A stretch of DNA of 64,000 nucleotides from Pedobacter kyonggii (GTDB taxonomy: Bacteria > Bacteroidota > Bacteroidia > Sphingobacteriales > Sphingobacteriaceae), in NCBI RefSeq assembly GCF_004310665.1, contig NZ_SIXF01000001.1, positions 372,001 through 436,000 of the forward strand, given 5' to 3'. Positions 35,263 to 43,193 of the stretch are shown one piece after another. The notes beneath the pieces were generated by a model. It searched no databases. It had not been told where the DNA came from and saw nothing but the letters and a program-made list of their open reading frames with translations. The translations under genes were made by a program, and so were the position numbers. Each line of letters opens with the position of its first letter. Positions within the stretch are counted from its first letter, which is position 1.

Positions 35263-35493
35263 TTATAAGGATAATATTCTTTCTTTAAAGGCCCAAACAA
35301 TTAATTGATAAGAATTTTTAAGATCGAGCTTTCTCACCATATTTCTTCGGTGCGTATTAACGGTATGCTCACTAATAAAAAGCATTTCGCCAATTTCTTT
35401 ACTGTTATAACCCATTGATAACAGGTGTACAATTTCAACTTCCCTTTCACTGATCGAACTGTGATTTTCCCGTAGCAGGATATTGTTTATCAT
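35263..35493 (-). CDS. Solo LuxR-type helix-turn-helix protein
   Basis: 76 aa, consisting almost wholly of a LuxR/GerE DNA-binding domain: SISEREVEIVHLLSMGYNSK then EIGEMLFISEHTVNTHRRNM and VRKLDL. There is no receiver or ligand-binding domain, and no coding remnant of one upstream. It probably binds DNA constitutively or pairs with another regulator. It lies between the ABC operon and the four-gene signalling operon that includes a NarL-type regulator with a similar HTH. Confidence 0.85.
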   Translation of the reverse strand: MINNILLRENHSSISEREVEIVHLLSMGYNSKEIGEMLFISEHTVNTHRRNMVRKLDLKNSYQLIVWAFKERILSL

Positions 35494-35784
35494 TTTTGAA
35501 AGAATTAAATGGTTAATGTTTTCTATATCGATCTTTACTCCAGATAGACTTCTTTTTGAATAAGTTCAAAATAGTTGTTTTTCCAGGGTAGACTGCATTA
35601 ATATGTTATAACCGCAAATTGTTCAACTGTTATTGTATACCAAAAGTAGTGGTACGTCGCAATTCGGCGTTAGCACAAAACGCCCTAAATAACAGGGTAT
35701 TTTTACGGTATTTTAATTGCAAATACCTCTTGCCGAAACCCTTATTATTATCGATTTTTAGAGAAAATCAAACTTTTAACTTTT

Positions 35785-36153
35785 ATGAGCAAAAAATTTA
35801 ATTCGGAACCCATCGATAAGAAGGTTGCGCAGGACATGGTTGATGCCTATGCCGTGGAGGCAAGAAAATTCCCACAATCTTTCACCAAAGCAGTATGGTT
35901 TCCGGCAGAACAAATACTGGAAATTGCAAAATTAATGAGTGAAGGAAAATATGATGGGTTAAGGCTTTATTTTGCGCAATATACCGATGTTTTACCTGAA
36001 GGTGTAAAAAGCGGATATGCAGGCAAAAACACCTTGTTACTGGTACCTACTACTACATGTGAAAGCAATGATGACGAACATGAGGATAACCTTGATGACA
36101 TAGGAAACAGAGGTCAGGGCTGTCCAGAAGCTTGTGAAGGCACACAATTATAA
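35785..36153 (+). CDS. Protein of unknown function, first gene of a sensor operon
   Basis: 122 aa, soluble, no signal peptide. The first 90 residues look like one folded domain (DKKVAQDMVDAYAVEARKFP, KAVWFPAEQILEIAKLMSEG, GLRLYFAQYTDVLPEG). The tail is acidic (DDEHEDNLDDIGN) and ends with GCPEACEG, a CxxxC pair, plus an earlier Cys in TTTCESND. I do not recognise the family. The next gene begins 3 bp after its stop, so it is tied to the membrane protein and two-component genes that follow. The Cys pattern could bind a metal or respond to redox state; this is a guess. Confidence 0.75.
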   Translation: MSKKFNSEPIDKKVAQDMVDAYAVEARKFPQSFTKAVWFPAEQILEIAKLMSEGKYDGLRLYFAQYTDVLPEGVKSGYAGKNTLLLVPTTTCESNDDEHEDNLDDIGNRGQGCPEACEGTQL

Positions 36154-36156
36154 AGA

Positions 36157-36804
36157 ATGAGGTACTTAACTCCTATATTTATAGCAGAAGTTATCTGTTT
36201 TATAGCTGCTATAGCAATCATATGGAAAGATAAACATGCTTTTGGGAAAGTGATTACCTGCTATTTAGCTATCGCATTAGTTACTGAAGAAGCTGCTGCT
36301 TATATGGCTATAAGAGGTATACACAATTTATGGCTATTTAATATTTATATTGTTTTCGAAATCAGTGCAATATTATATGGCCTTTACTATTGTATAAAAA
36401 AATATACAAAACCTAAATCTATATTTATTATAGGTTTAGGCATTATAAGCTTAACCTATATTTTCTTTATAACCACCAAACCCTTTACCGATTTAAACAC
36501 GATTACAATTAGTGTGATGTCTGTCATTTTCACGCTTTATTGCCTTTACTATTATTATTTGCTGTTAAAAGATGAAAACTTTATCGAAATTAAAACTCAT
36601 CCTGAATTTTGGTGGGTAACAGGAGTTTTGTTTTATTACTTTGGAAGTACCATGTCGAATATTTTTGATGGGTTATTTATGGTTAGACTTATAGGCTTTG
36701 TTACTTTAAGATTCCTTATTTATATCCTGTTAAACCTTATTTTATATAGCTTTTGGTTATATTCCTTTATATGCAGAATGAAACAACAAAAATTGCAATC
36801 TTAG
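36157..36804 (+). CDS. Multi-pass membrane protein coupled to a histidine kinase
   Basis: 215 aa with about seven predicted transmembrane helices (near 5-22, 32-52, 60-80, 90-107, 116-138, 150-170, 180-205) and very short loops. No recognised family. The kinase gene starts inside its last codons (34-bp overlap), so the two are translationally coupled. The kinase has only one membrane helix and no sensor domain, so this protein is a candidate separate sensor subunit. Confidence 0.75.
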   Translation: MRYLTPIFIAEVICFIAAIAIIWKDKHAFGKVITCYLAIALVTEEAAAYMAIRGIHNLWLFNIYIVFEISAILYGLYYCIKKYTKPKSIFIIGLGIISLTYIFFITTKPFTDLNTITISVMSVIFTLYCLYYYYLLLKDENFIEIKTHPEFWWVTGVLFYYFGSTMSNIFDGLFMVRLIGFVTLRFLIYILLNLILYSFWLYSFICRMKQQKLQS

Positions 36805-37562
36805 TTGCCATTGCAACTTTGGTATTTCTTCTTATGCCTGTGTTTTTGATTCTATATATAAGATCTTATACCAGGCATAAAAAGAACCATTTTCTGGAAA
36901 AACAGAATATGCAGCAAAAATTTGAGTCCGAAATGCTTCAAACCCGTGTTGAAGTGCAAGATCAAACGATGCAAAGTATAGCCACAGAATTACATGATAA
37001 TGTTGGCCAGTTGCTCAGTCTTACCACACTCACCCTAAACTCTATAAATTTAAACGACGGAGAAAAGGCCAAGAAAAAAATTGATAATTCATTAGCACTT
37101 GTTAACAAATCCATTAAAGAATTAAGGGAGCTGGCAAAACTATTGCATGGCGAACAACTGGTAGAAAATGGCATTGGCCACGCAATTGATCAGGAAATTA
37201 ATTGGTTGAATAAGGCTGGTTCTTACGAATTAAAAATCAATAACCAGTTGATTGATCTGCAAATTACATCGCCGAATAAAGATTTAATCATTCTTCGTTT
37301 ATTGCAGGAAATCATCAATAATATCATTAAACATGCCCAGGCAACCGATATTCAAATTGATTCGCACCTGGCAAACAATATTTTACATTTAAGAGTTGCA
37401 GAAAATGGAATTGGTTTTAACCCTGAAGAAATCAAATCAAAAAAATCGGGAATGGGACTAAACTCTATTTATAAAAGAATTGAGATGATCAATGGAAAAT
37501 TAATATTAAATTCGACTCCAGGAGAAGGCACTTCCATTTCAATAGAAGTTCCATACCCTTAA
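36771..37562 (+). CDS. Sensor histidine kinase (NarL-partner type)
   Basis: 263 aa. One N-terminal transmembrane helix (about 7-30), a coiled coil, then the HisKA_3 phosphoacceptor His75 in ELHDNVGQLLSL. The ATPase has an N-box in LLQEIINNIIKHAQA and a late GMGLNSIYKRIEMINGK. The G1 box reads ENGIGF: the Asp normally contacting adenine is Glu211. I start at the ATG at 36771, inside the previous gene; the longer start has no support. The partner regulator begins 4 bp after its stop. Confidence 0.92.
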   Translation: MQNETTKIAILVAIATLVFLLMPVFLILYIRSYTRHKKNHFLEKQNMQQKFESEMLQTRVEVQDQTMQSIATELHDNVGQLLSLTTLTLNSINLNDGEKAKKKIDNSLALVNKSIKELRELAKLLHGEQLVENGIGHAIDQEINWLNKAGSYELKINNQLIDLQITSPNKDLIILRLLQEIINNIIKHAQATDIQIDSHLANNILHLRVAENGIGFNPEEIKSKKSGMGLNSIYKRIEMINGKLILNSTPGEGTSISIEVPYP

Positions 37563-37566
37563 TTGT

Positions 37567-38208
37567 ATGCAAGACCAAAGTATCTCTATCGCTATTGTTG
37601 ACGACCACACGCTTTTCCGTTCCGGATTGGCCAGCCTATTGGAAGAATTTGACGAAATAAATGTCACGTTTGAGGCTGTAAACGGATTAGATCTCCAGTC
37701 TAAAATAAATAGCTACAAAGACGTTCAACTGGTACTAATGGATATTAATATGCCTGTAATGGACGGCTTTGCAGCAACTAAATGGGTTAAAACTAATCAT
37801 CCGAATGTACATGTACTTGCATTAAGTATGCTCGAAGATGAAAAAGCGATTATCGGAATGCTTAAAGCTGGTGCCGGAGGCTATATGCTTAAAGAATCAA
37901 CCCCATCAGATCTGCTAACAGCAATTAAAGTAATAGTAGATAAAGGTTTTTATGTAAATGAACTGGTATCGGGCAGACTTTTGGTGGCGCTGAAAGACGA
38001 TGATCAAAAACCAGTATTTTCGGCAAGAGAACTTACATTTTTACAATATTGCAGTACCGAACTTACTTATAAGGAAATTGCAGACCTCATGAATGTCAGT
38101 CCACGCACAGTAGATAACTACCGGGAATCTCTTTTTGCGAAGCTAAATATTAAATCGCGCACCGGATTAGTGGTATATGGCATCAAAAACAACCTGATCA
38201 CCATATAG
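37567..38208 (+). CDS. NarL family response regulator
   Basis: 213 aa. Receiver domain with VDDH at the N-terminus, the phosphoacceptor Asp59 in LVLMDINMPVMDG, and the Lys in GYMLKES. C-terminal LuxR-type HTH: FSARELTFLQYCSTELTYKE then IADLMNVSPRTVDNYRESLF. Last gene of the four-gene operon (unknown protein, membrane protein, kinase, regulator). Target genes are not identifiable from this window. Confidence 0.94.
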   Translation: MQDQSISIAIVDDHTLFRSGLASLLEEFDEINVTFEAVNGLDLQSKINSYKDVQLVLMDINMPVMDGFAATKWVKTNHPNVHVLALSMLEDEKAIIGMLKAGAGGYMLKESTPSDLLTAIKVIVDKGFYVNELVSGRLLVALKDDDQKPVFSARELTFLQYCSTELTYKEIADLMNVSPRTVDNYRESLFAKLNIKSRTGLVVYGIKNNLITI

Positions 38209-38349
38209 CACCTACATACATAAAACACTGATTTACAACAAATCATCATTAAAATCTAATTACTTTCCTCAAAGTAGCCCCCTAAAACAGGACAAAAACA
38301 CATTTTCATTAATTTTCCTAATAATTTATTAAATAAAATTTGGATAACT

Positions 38350-38361
38350 AACTAATTAGTT
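38350..38361. promoter_or_regulatory. Candidate BlaI operator palindrome
   Basis: AACTAATTAGTT, a perfect 12-bp palindrome 56 bp before the BlaI gene, flanked by related half-sites (AACTAACTAA and TTTAGTTA). A near-consensus -7 box TAACTTTA overlaps the right side at 38363-38370, so a bound repressor dimer would cover the promoter. Confidence 0.5.
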
Positions 38362-38416
38362 TTAACTTTAGTTAAGGCAAAGTAATTTGCCGTCATCCTT
38401 ATTATTATTAACTATT

Positions 38417-38794
38417 ATGGAAATTAAAGATTTAACCAAAGCCGAAGAACAGATTATGCAGGTTTTATGGCAACTGGAAAAAGCATTCGTCAAAGAAGTT
38501 ATTGATGAGCTACCCCTCCCTAAACCTGCCTACAATACCGTATCAACCATTATTAGAATTTTAGAAACCAAAGGTTTTGTAGGTCACGAAGCCTTTGGTA
38601 AGGCCCACCAATATCATCCTCTAATCAGCAGAGAAGAATATAAACGCCATGCAACAGAAAAACTGTTAGGCAATTACTTCGAAAATTCGGTAGAGAGCAT
38701 GTTCTCTTTCTTCGTTAAAGAAGAAAAACTGGATTTAAGTGATGTTGATGAAATTTTAAAAATGATTAATAAAATTAAACATAAGCCAAAATGA
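38417..38794 (+). CDS. BlaI/MecI/CopY family transcriptional repressor
   Basis: 125 aa. The winged helix (LTKAEEQIMQVLWQLEKAFV, KPAYNTVSTIIRILETKGFV) and the C-terminal dimerisation region (KLLGNYFENSVESMFSFFVK) match BlaI/MecI. In BlaI/MecI systems, an M56 protease receptor triggers cleavage or release of the repressor. I start at the ATG at 38417. The stop overlaps the M56 gene by 4 bp (ATGA), so they are coupled. Confidence 0.94.
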   Translation: MEIKDLTKAEEQIMQVLWQLEKAFVKEVIDELPLPKPAYNTVSTIIRILETKGFVGHEAFGKAHQYHPLISREEYKRHATEKLLGNYFENSVESMFSFFVKEEKLDLSDVDEILKMINKIKHKPK

Positions 38795-40782
38795 GTTTTG
38801 CCCACTACCTTTTACAGGTGAACTTATACTTAATTGTTTTTTTTGGTTTTTACAAATTACTGTTAGATAAGGAGACCTACTTCACTTTAAACCGCATTTA
38901 TTTAGTATCTGCGGGCGTTTTGTCCTTATGTATACCATTTATCCGTTTAGAATGGCTAACGGAGCAAAGAGCGGCACAACAGGTTTATACTTCAGTTAAT
39001 TGGGAAGCTGTATTAGCACAAGCAACGATTGTAACGGAGCGCAATACCGGTTTTAACTGGGGGAACGCATTCGTTTACATCTATTGCGCAGGTATTTTGT
39101 TCTTCTTAGGTAGATTGGTATTTAACCTATTAGCGGTTAAAAAACTCCTCTCGGTAAGCAAAGCGGGCTCGGCTTTCTCTTTTTTTGGCAAAAAAGTAAT
39201 TGATCGGGGATTGCCACAAATGGATGTGATAGATATTCATGAAGAAGCACATATCAAGCAATGGCATACAGTAGATATTTTATTTTTCGAAATTATAGGG
39301 ATTATTACCTGGCTAAATCCAGTGATTTATCTTTATAAAAAAGCCATTAAAAATATCCACGAGTTTTTAGCTGATGAACTTGCTGCAGAATTTCAGGGTG
39401 ACAAAGCGGAGTATGCCATGTTATTGCTAAGTAAGTCGTTTGGCATTTCGCCTAATGCCTTAACAAATGGCTTTTTAGAAAAATCATTGATCAAAAAAAG
39501 AATTTTCATGCTTCATAAAGAGCGGTCTAAAAAGATCGCTATTATGAAGTATGGAATTTTTATTCCGCTATTTGCCCTTCTGATTGTGTTTTCGTCGGCT
39601 ACTGTCCGCAAAAACGAAAAATTAATGTCTATTTCTGACAAGATCCCTTTAGATAAACCGATCGAAATGGTACAGGCTATTGTTACAGAAGAGCGTACTG
39701 AAGCTATTCAGGCACCTAAACTATCGGTTGATGGCAAAACAGATGCCAACTGGAAAGGATTTTATCAGTTTTTATTAAGAAATATTAAATACCCAGGCGC
39801 AGCCAGCAGCGATGAGGTACAAGGTAATGCCCAGATAAAATTTAATCTAAAAGGCGGCAGGGTTACCAATATTACATCCAATATAGAACTAGGCGCAGGT
39901 TGCGATGAAGAAGTGATGAAAGCCATTTTATCTTATAAAGGATTTAAAACTGTAGCAGATGGCAAATATGCTTTAACGGTAAGTTTTAAAATTCCAGAAT
40001 CTTCAGAAGAGTTTAGGAATACATTATTGCCTAAATCGGATGGATATGTAAATCTGAACAAGGTTAACATCATATCTTATCTTCCTAAAACCGCTGAAAC
40101 AGAAACCGGTGCTGTTAAATCTGAAAATACAGATAAAGTATATGATTTCGTTTCAATAGAGAAACAACCCGAATTTCCGGGTGGGATAGCCAAGTTTTAT
40201 AAATATCTTGGTGGCAGCATTAAGTATCCAAAGATGGCACAGGAGAATAATGTTCAGGGTAAAGTTTTTCTCAGTTTTGTTGTTGAAAAAGATGGCTCTT
40301 TGACAGATGTCCAAATTACAAGAGGTTTAGGAAGCGGTACCGATGAAGAGGCGATAAGGGTTTTAAAAGAATCGCCAAAATGGCATCCAGGTATCCAGAA
40401 TGGTTTAGCTGTGAGAGTAAAATATAACATCAATGTTAATTTCACACTAAATACCGACGCCCCAAAGCCACTTAAAACATTATCGCAAAACCCTACTGGC
40501 ATAAGACTTAAAAACGATATCAATTTTAATGGTCTTATCATATTAGATGGAGTTAAACTTGATGAAAACAGTCAATTAAGTGCTATAAATCCAAACAGTA
40601 TTGAATCTATTGAGGTTTTAAAAGATCAGGCCGCTGTTAGTCTTTATGGACCAAGGGCCAAAGCTGGTGCAATTCTAATTACAAGTAAAGGAACTAAAAA
40701 CAATGCTTTCAGAGCATTGGATGCAAAGGAACTTACTATCGACAAAACTTCTAATTTTTTCGAACTTAAAAGAAAATTCTAA
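38791..40782 (+). CDS. M56 metallopeptidase with two TonB C-terminal domains and a plug-like tail
   Basis: 663 aa. The N-terminal M56 membrane protease domain has helices near 4-22, 33-52, 93-117 and 160-180, the zinc site HEEAH (His150, Glu151, His154) and a downstream EFLADE (Glu191, Asp195). Another helix at about 251-272 leads outside. Then come two TonB C-terminal domains (about 320-402, and 457-552 with QGKVFLSFVVEKDGSLTDVQ) and a segment like a TonB-receptor plug (580-632: LIILDG, SIESIEVLKDQAAVSLYG, AGAILITSKGTK). A sensor replaces the beta-lactam-binding domain of BlaR1. Overlaps the BlaI gene; two small secreted domain proteins follow. What it senses is unknown. Confidence 0.9.
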   Translation: MSFAHYLLQVNLYLIVFFGFYKLLLDKETYFTLNRIYLVSAGVLSLCIPFIRLEWLTEQRAAQQVYTSVNWEAVLAQATIVTERNTGFNWGNAFVYIYCAGILFFLGRLVFNLLAVKKLLSVSKAGSAFSFFGKKVIDRGLPQMDVIDIHEEAHIKQWHTVDILFFEIIGIITWLNPVIYLYKKAIKNIHEFLADELAAEFQGDKAEYAMLLLSKSFGISPNALTNGFLEKSLIKKRIFMLHKERSKKIAIMKYGIFIPLFALLIVFSSATVRKNEKLMSISDKIPLDKPIEMVQAIVTEERTEAIQAPKLSVDGKTDANWKGFYQFLLRNIKYPGAASSDEVQGNAQIKFNLKGGRVTNITSNIELGAGCDEEVMKAILSYKGFKTVADGKYALTVSFKIPESSEEFRNTLLPKSDGYVNLNKVNIISYLPKTAETETGAVKSENTDKVYDFVSIEKQPEFPGGIAKFYKYLGGSIKYPKMAQENNVQGKVFLSFVVEKDGSLTDVQITRGLGSGTDEEAIRVLKESPKWHPGIQNGLAVRVKYNINVNFTLNTDAPKPLKTLSQNPTGIRLKNDINFNGLIILDGVKLDENSQLSAINPNSIESIEVLKDQAAVSLYGPRAKAGAILITSKGTKNNAFRALDAKELTIDKTSNFFELKRKF

Positions 40783-40787
40783 CCCAA

Positions 40788-41423
40788 ATGAAAAGTATAA
40801 TTGCCTTTACCATAATGATAGGTTTTAGTTTAGTTGGTTTTGCTCAAAAGGCAGATAGCACAAAAACAACGAAAATTACACTTAGAGGCGTACCCGCCTC
40901 TGGCACTGAACCCTTAATTGTAATAGATGGTAATAAACAGTATTTAAGAGGCACATCATCACTTAGTGATGTTGATCCCAATAACATTGCGTCTGTAAGC
41001 ATCTTAAAAGATAGTTCAGCAACGGCGCGATATGGCACTGATGGTTTTGCGGGGGTAATAGAAATTACAACCAAAAATGGTTCTTTGAGCAATTCTGATT
41101 TCAAAACCGCTCCAATAAAAATTGGCGATACCAAGTTAAAAGGGAAAGTATCAGGATTCAGTGTTCGGCCAAATGTACCTAAGCCTAATACGTCTATAAC
41201 CTTAAGAAATCTATTGAATAGAGATTTTGACCCAAAGGCAGAACCACTTTATATCATTGACGGAAAAGAAGTTTCAGAGATAAAAAGTTTGGATCAGGAA
41301 TCTATTGGATCAATAGAAGTGCTTAAAGACTCATCTGCAGGAACCATATATGGTGATAAGGGCAAAAATGGAGTGGTGATTATTACCACTAAAAAACCGA
41401 AAGCAATTCCAAAGAAAAACTAA
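40788..41423 (+). CDS. Secreted protein of two TonB-receptor-plug-like repeats
   Basis: 211 aa. Signal peptide MKSIIAFTIMIGFSLVGFAQ. Two plug-like units follow: PLIVIDGNK...NIASVSILKDSSATARYG..AGVIEITTK and PLYIIDGKE...SIGSIEVLKDSSAGTIYG..NGVVIITTKK. Each has the DG turn, the SIxxLKD strand and the G-V-I-x-I-T-T-K end found in TonB-dependent receptor plugs, but there is no barrel and no regulatory domain. It begins 6 bp after the M56 gene, whose tail carries the same unit, and so is part of the same operon. Likely periplasmic. Function unknown. Confidence 0.85.
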   Translation: MKSIIAFTIMIGFSLVGFAQKADSTKTTKITLRGVPASGTEPLIVIDGNKQYLRGTSSLSDVDPNNIASVSILKDSSATARYGTDGFAGVIEITTKNGSLSNSDFKTAPIKIGDTKLKGKVSGFSVRPNVPKPNTSITLRNLLNRDFDPKAEPLYIIDGKEVSEIKSLDQESIGSIEVLKDSSAGTIYGDKGKNGVVIITTKKPKAIPKKN

Positions 41424-41449
41424 ATAATCAACATTTTAATAAAAAAACA

Positions 41450-41848
41450 ATGAGAAAGCTAATCTTTTTAGCCCTAATGGGCATCGCTATGTGCTTAAAT
41501 CTAGCAAATGCACAAGACAATCCAAACAAAGTTTATGATTTTACCTCGCTAGAAAAGACACCAGATTATCCTGGAGGAATTAAGAAATTTTATGAATTTT
41601 TAGGTCGTGAGATTAAGTACCCTGAAGTAGCTAGGAAAAACAGCACACAGGGAAAAGTATTTGCTTCTTTTGTAGTAGAGAAAAATGGGACGCTAACAGA
41701 TATTCAGATTACCAGAAGCCTGACAAAAGAAACGGATGACGAAGCCTTAAGAGTATTGAACAAATCGCCAAGGTGGAATCCTGGATTATTAAATGGAAGA
41801 CCTGTTCGTGTGAAATACAACATCAATGTTAACTTCAGTATGAAGTAA
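41450..41848 (+). CDS. Secreted stand-alone TonB C-terminal domain protein
   Basis: 132 aa. Signal peptide MRKLIFLALMGIAMCLNLAN then AQ. The rest is one TonB C-terminal domain: PDYPGGIKKFYEFLGREIKY, then PEVARKNSTQGKVFASFVVE and KNGTLTDIQITRSL. It matches the second TonB domain of the M56 protein closely, including the KVYDF(T/V)S(L/I)EK lead-in, so it arose by duplication of that part. It lacks the inner-membrane helix and the Pro-rich spacer of a real TonB, so it cannot transduce energy by itself. Last gene of the operon; terminator at 41879. Confidence 0.87.
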   Translation: MRKLIFLALMGIAMCLNLANAQDNPNKVYDFTSLEKTPDYPGGIKKFYEFLGREIKYPEVARKNSTQGKVFASFVVEKNGTLTDIQITRSLTKETDDEALRVLNKSPRWNPGLLNGRPVRVKYNINVNFSMK

Positions 41849-41878
41849 ACCTGAAATTGGCTATAGGCTTAAACACAC

Positions 41879-41906
41879 AAAACCCCAGCAAAATTGCCGG
41901 GGTTTT
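41879..41906 (+). terminator. Intrinsic terminator
   Basis: AAAACCCC / GGGGTTTT with an inner GCAA / TTGC pair; ends the BlaI-M56 operon. Confidence 0.8.
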
Positions 41907-42276
41907 ATGTTTTCTCTCCTGTCTCGGAAGACTAAATTTAGAAAAATTTTAATGTATATGCAAATATTACAGAATAAAATTTCTAAATACGCAAAATTTT
42001 AATATGCAAACATAAGATTATTGCAACTTTCGCAAACTTTTATTTCGAGACCACTTTGTTGTGCAAGGTTTCAGTTTTAAATTATAAAGTTTCATATGTT
42101 TTCACAACAGCGGGCAAATGTTAAATATGTATCTGTTTTAGTCGTCAGCTTGCTAACAAATCATTAAAATTTAATTCATTATTTATTCCTGGTCTTTAAC
42201 CAGTATTAGGCTAAGAATATGTCCTCAACAGGATATTTTTATTTATAATTAGTTTGTAGTTCCCTTAAAACTAAAA
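41907..42276. other. Gene-free A+T-rich stretch
   Basis: No ORF with coding features. A hairpin-like AATATGTCCT / AGGATATT followed by TTTTATTTATAATT lies at about 42215-42246 on the plus strand and could be the end of a small untranslated RNA; no matching promoter was found. Confidence 0.3.
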
Positions 42277-42297
42277 AGCCTCCACGTTGTGGAGGCT
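42264..42297 (-). terminator. Intrinsic terminator of the succinate dehydrogenase operon
   Basis: On the minus strand: AGCCTCCAC-AAC-GTGGAGGCT (9-bp perfect stem, 3-nt loop) followed by TTTTTAGTTTTAA. Confidence 0.85.
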
Positions 42298-42336
42298 CAA
42301 GAACCCAGCGGTTAAGCTGCATGCACAGTATATTTT

Positions 42337-43107
42337 TTAAACGGTTTCTTCTGAAATAAATTTTGCAGATGCAAAATCACGGTTCATACGAGCGATGTTT
42401 TCTAAAGAGATTCCTTTAGGGCATTCGGCTTCGCAAGCACCAGTATTGGTACAGTTACCAAAACCTTCGGCATCCATTTGAGCAACCATGCTCTGCACCC
42501 TGCGGTAACGCTCTGGCTGACCTTGTGGTAACAATGCCAATTGAGAGATCTTAGCTGATACGAATAACATTGCTGAAGCATTTTTACAGGTTGCCACACA
42601 AGCACCACAACCAATACAAGCCGCAGCTTCAAAAGCAGCATCAGCCTGCATTTTAGGTATTGGCAGATTGTTAGCATCCTGCGCATTACCAGTGTTTACC
42701 GAAATAAAGCCACCAGCAGCAATAACTCTATCGAATGCAGAACGATCTACAGTTAAATCTTTTACTACCGGAAAAGCCGCTGCTCTCCAAGGCTCAACAA
42801 CAATGGTATCGCCATCTTTGAAAGAACGCATGTGCAATTGACAGGTAGTAACCAAGTCTTTTGGTCCGTGCGGGCGGCCGTTTATAAACATCGAGCACAT
42901 TCCGCAGATCCCTTCGCGGCAATCGTGATCGAATACCACCGGCTCTTCGCCTTTATTAATTAATTGTTCGTTTAATACATCGAACATCTCTAAGAAAGAC
43001 ATATCCGGTGAAATATCGGCCAATTTATAATCTACCAAAGCACCTTTGGCATTGTTATTTTTTTGACGCCAAACTTTTAGCGTTAAGTTCATATTTCCTG
43101 TACTCAT
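42337..43107 (-). CDS. sdhB: Succinate dehydrogenase/fumarate reductase iron-sulfur subunit
   Basis: 256 aa. All three cluster sites are present: [2Fe-2S] in [20 protein letters not shown] with a later TTC, [4Fe-4S] in [14 protein letters not shown], and [3Fe-4S] with [15 protein letters not shown]. It carries electrons from the flavoprotein to the membrane cytochrome b. Order on the minus strand is C-A-B, as in other Bacteroidota with a single di-haem membrane subunit. A palindromic repeat separates it from the flavoprotein gene. Confidence 0.96.
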   Translation of the reverse strand: MSTGNMNLTLKVWRQKNNNAKGALVDYKLADISPDMSFLEMFDVLNEQLINKGEEPVVFDHDCREGICGMCSMFINGRPHGPKDLVTTCQLHMRSFKDGDTIVVEPWRAAAFPVVKDLTVDRSAFDRVIAAGGFISVNTGNAQDANNLPIPKMQADAAFEAAACIGCGACVATCKNASAMLFVSAKISQLALLPQGQPERYRRVQSMVAQMDAEGFGNCTNTGACEAECPKGISLENIARMNRDFASAKFISEETV

Positions 43108-43120
43108 GATATTGAGATTT

Positions 43121-43193
43121 AAGTATCAAGTAGCGAGAACCAAGTATCAAGATTCTAATTCAAGTCTTGACACTCGATACTTACGTCTTGCTA
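43121..43193. repeat. Inverted and direct repeat between sdhA and sdhB
   Basis: AAGTATCAAG occurs at 43121 and 43142 (21-bp period); GTAGCGAGA-N4-AGTATCAAG mirrors CTCGATACTTACGTCTTGCTAC at 43173-43193. It lies inside the operon, so it could tune the ratio of the two subunits through RNA structure or partial termination. Confidence 0.45.
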
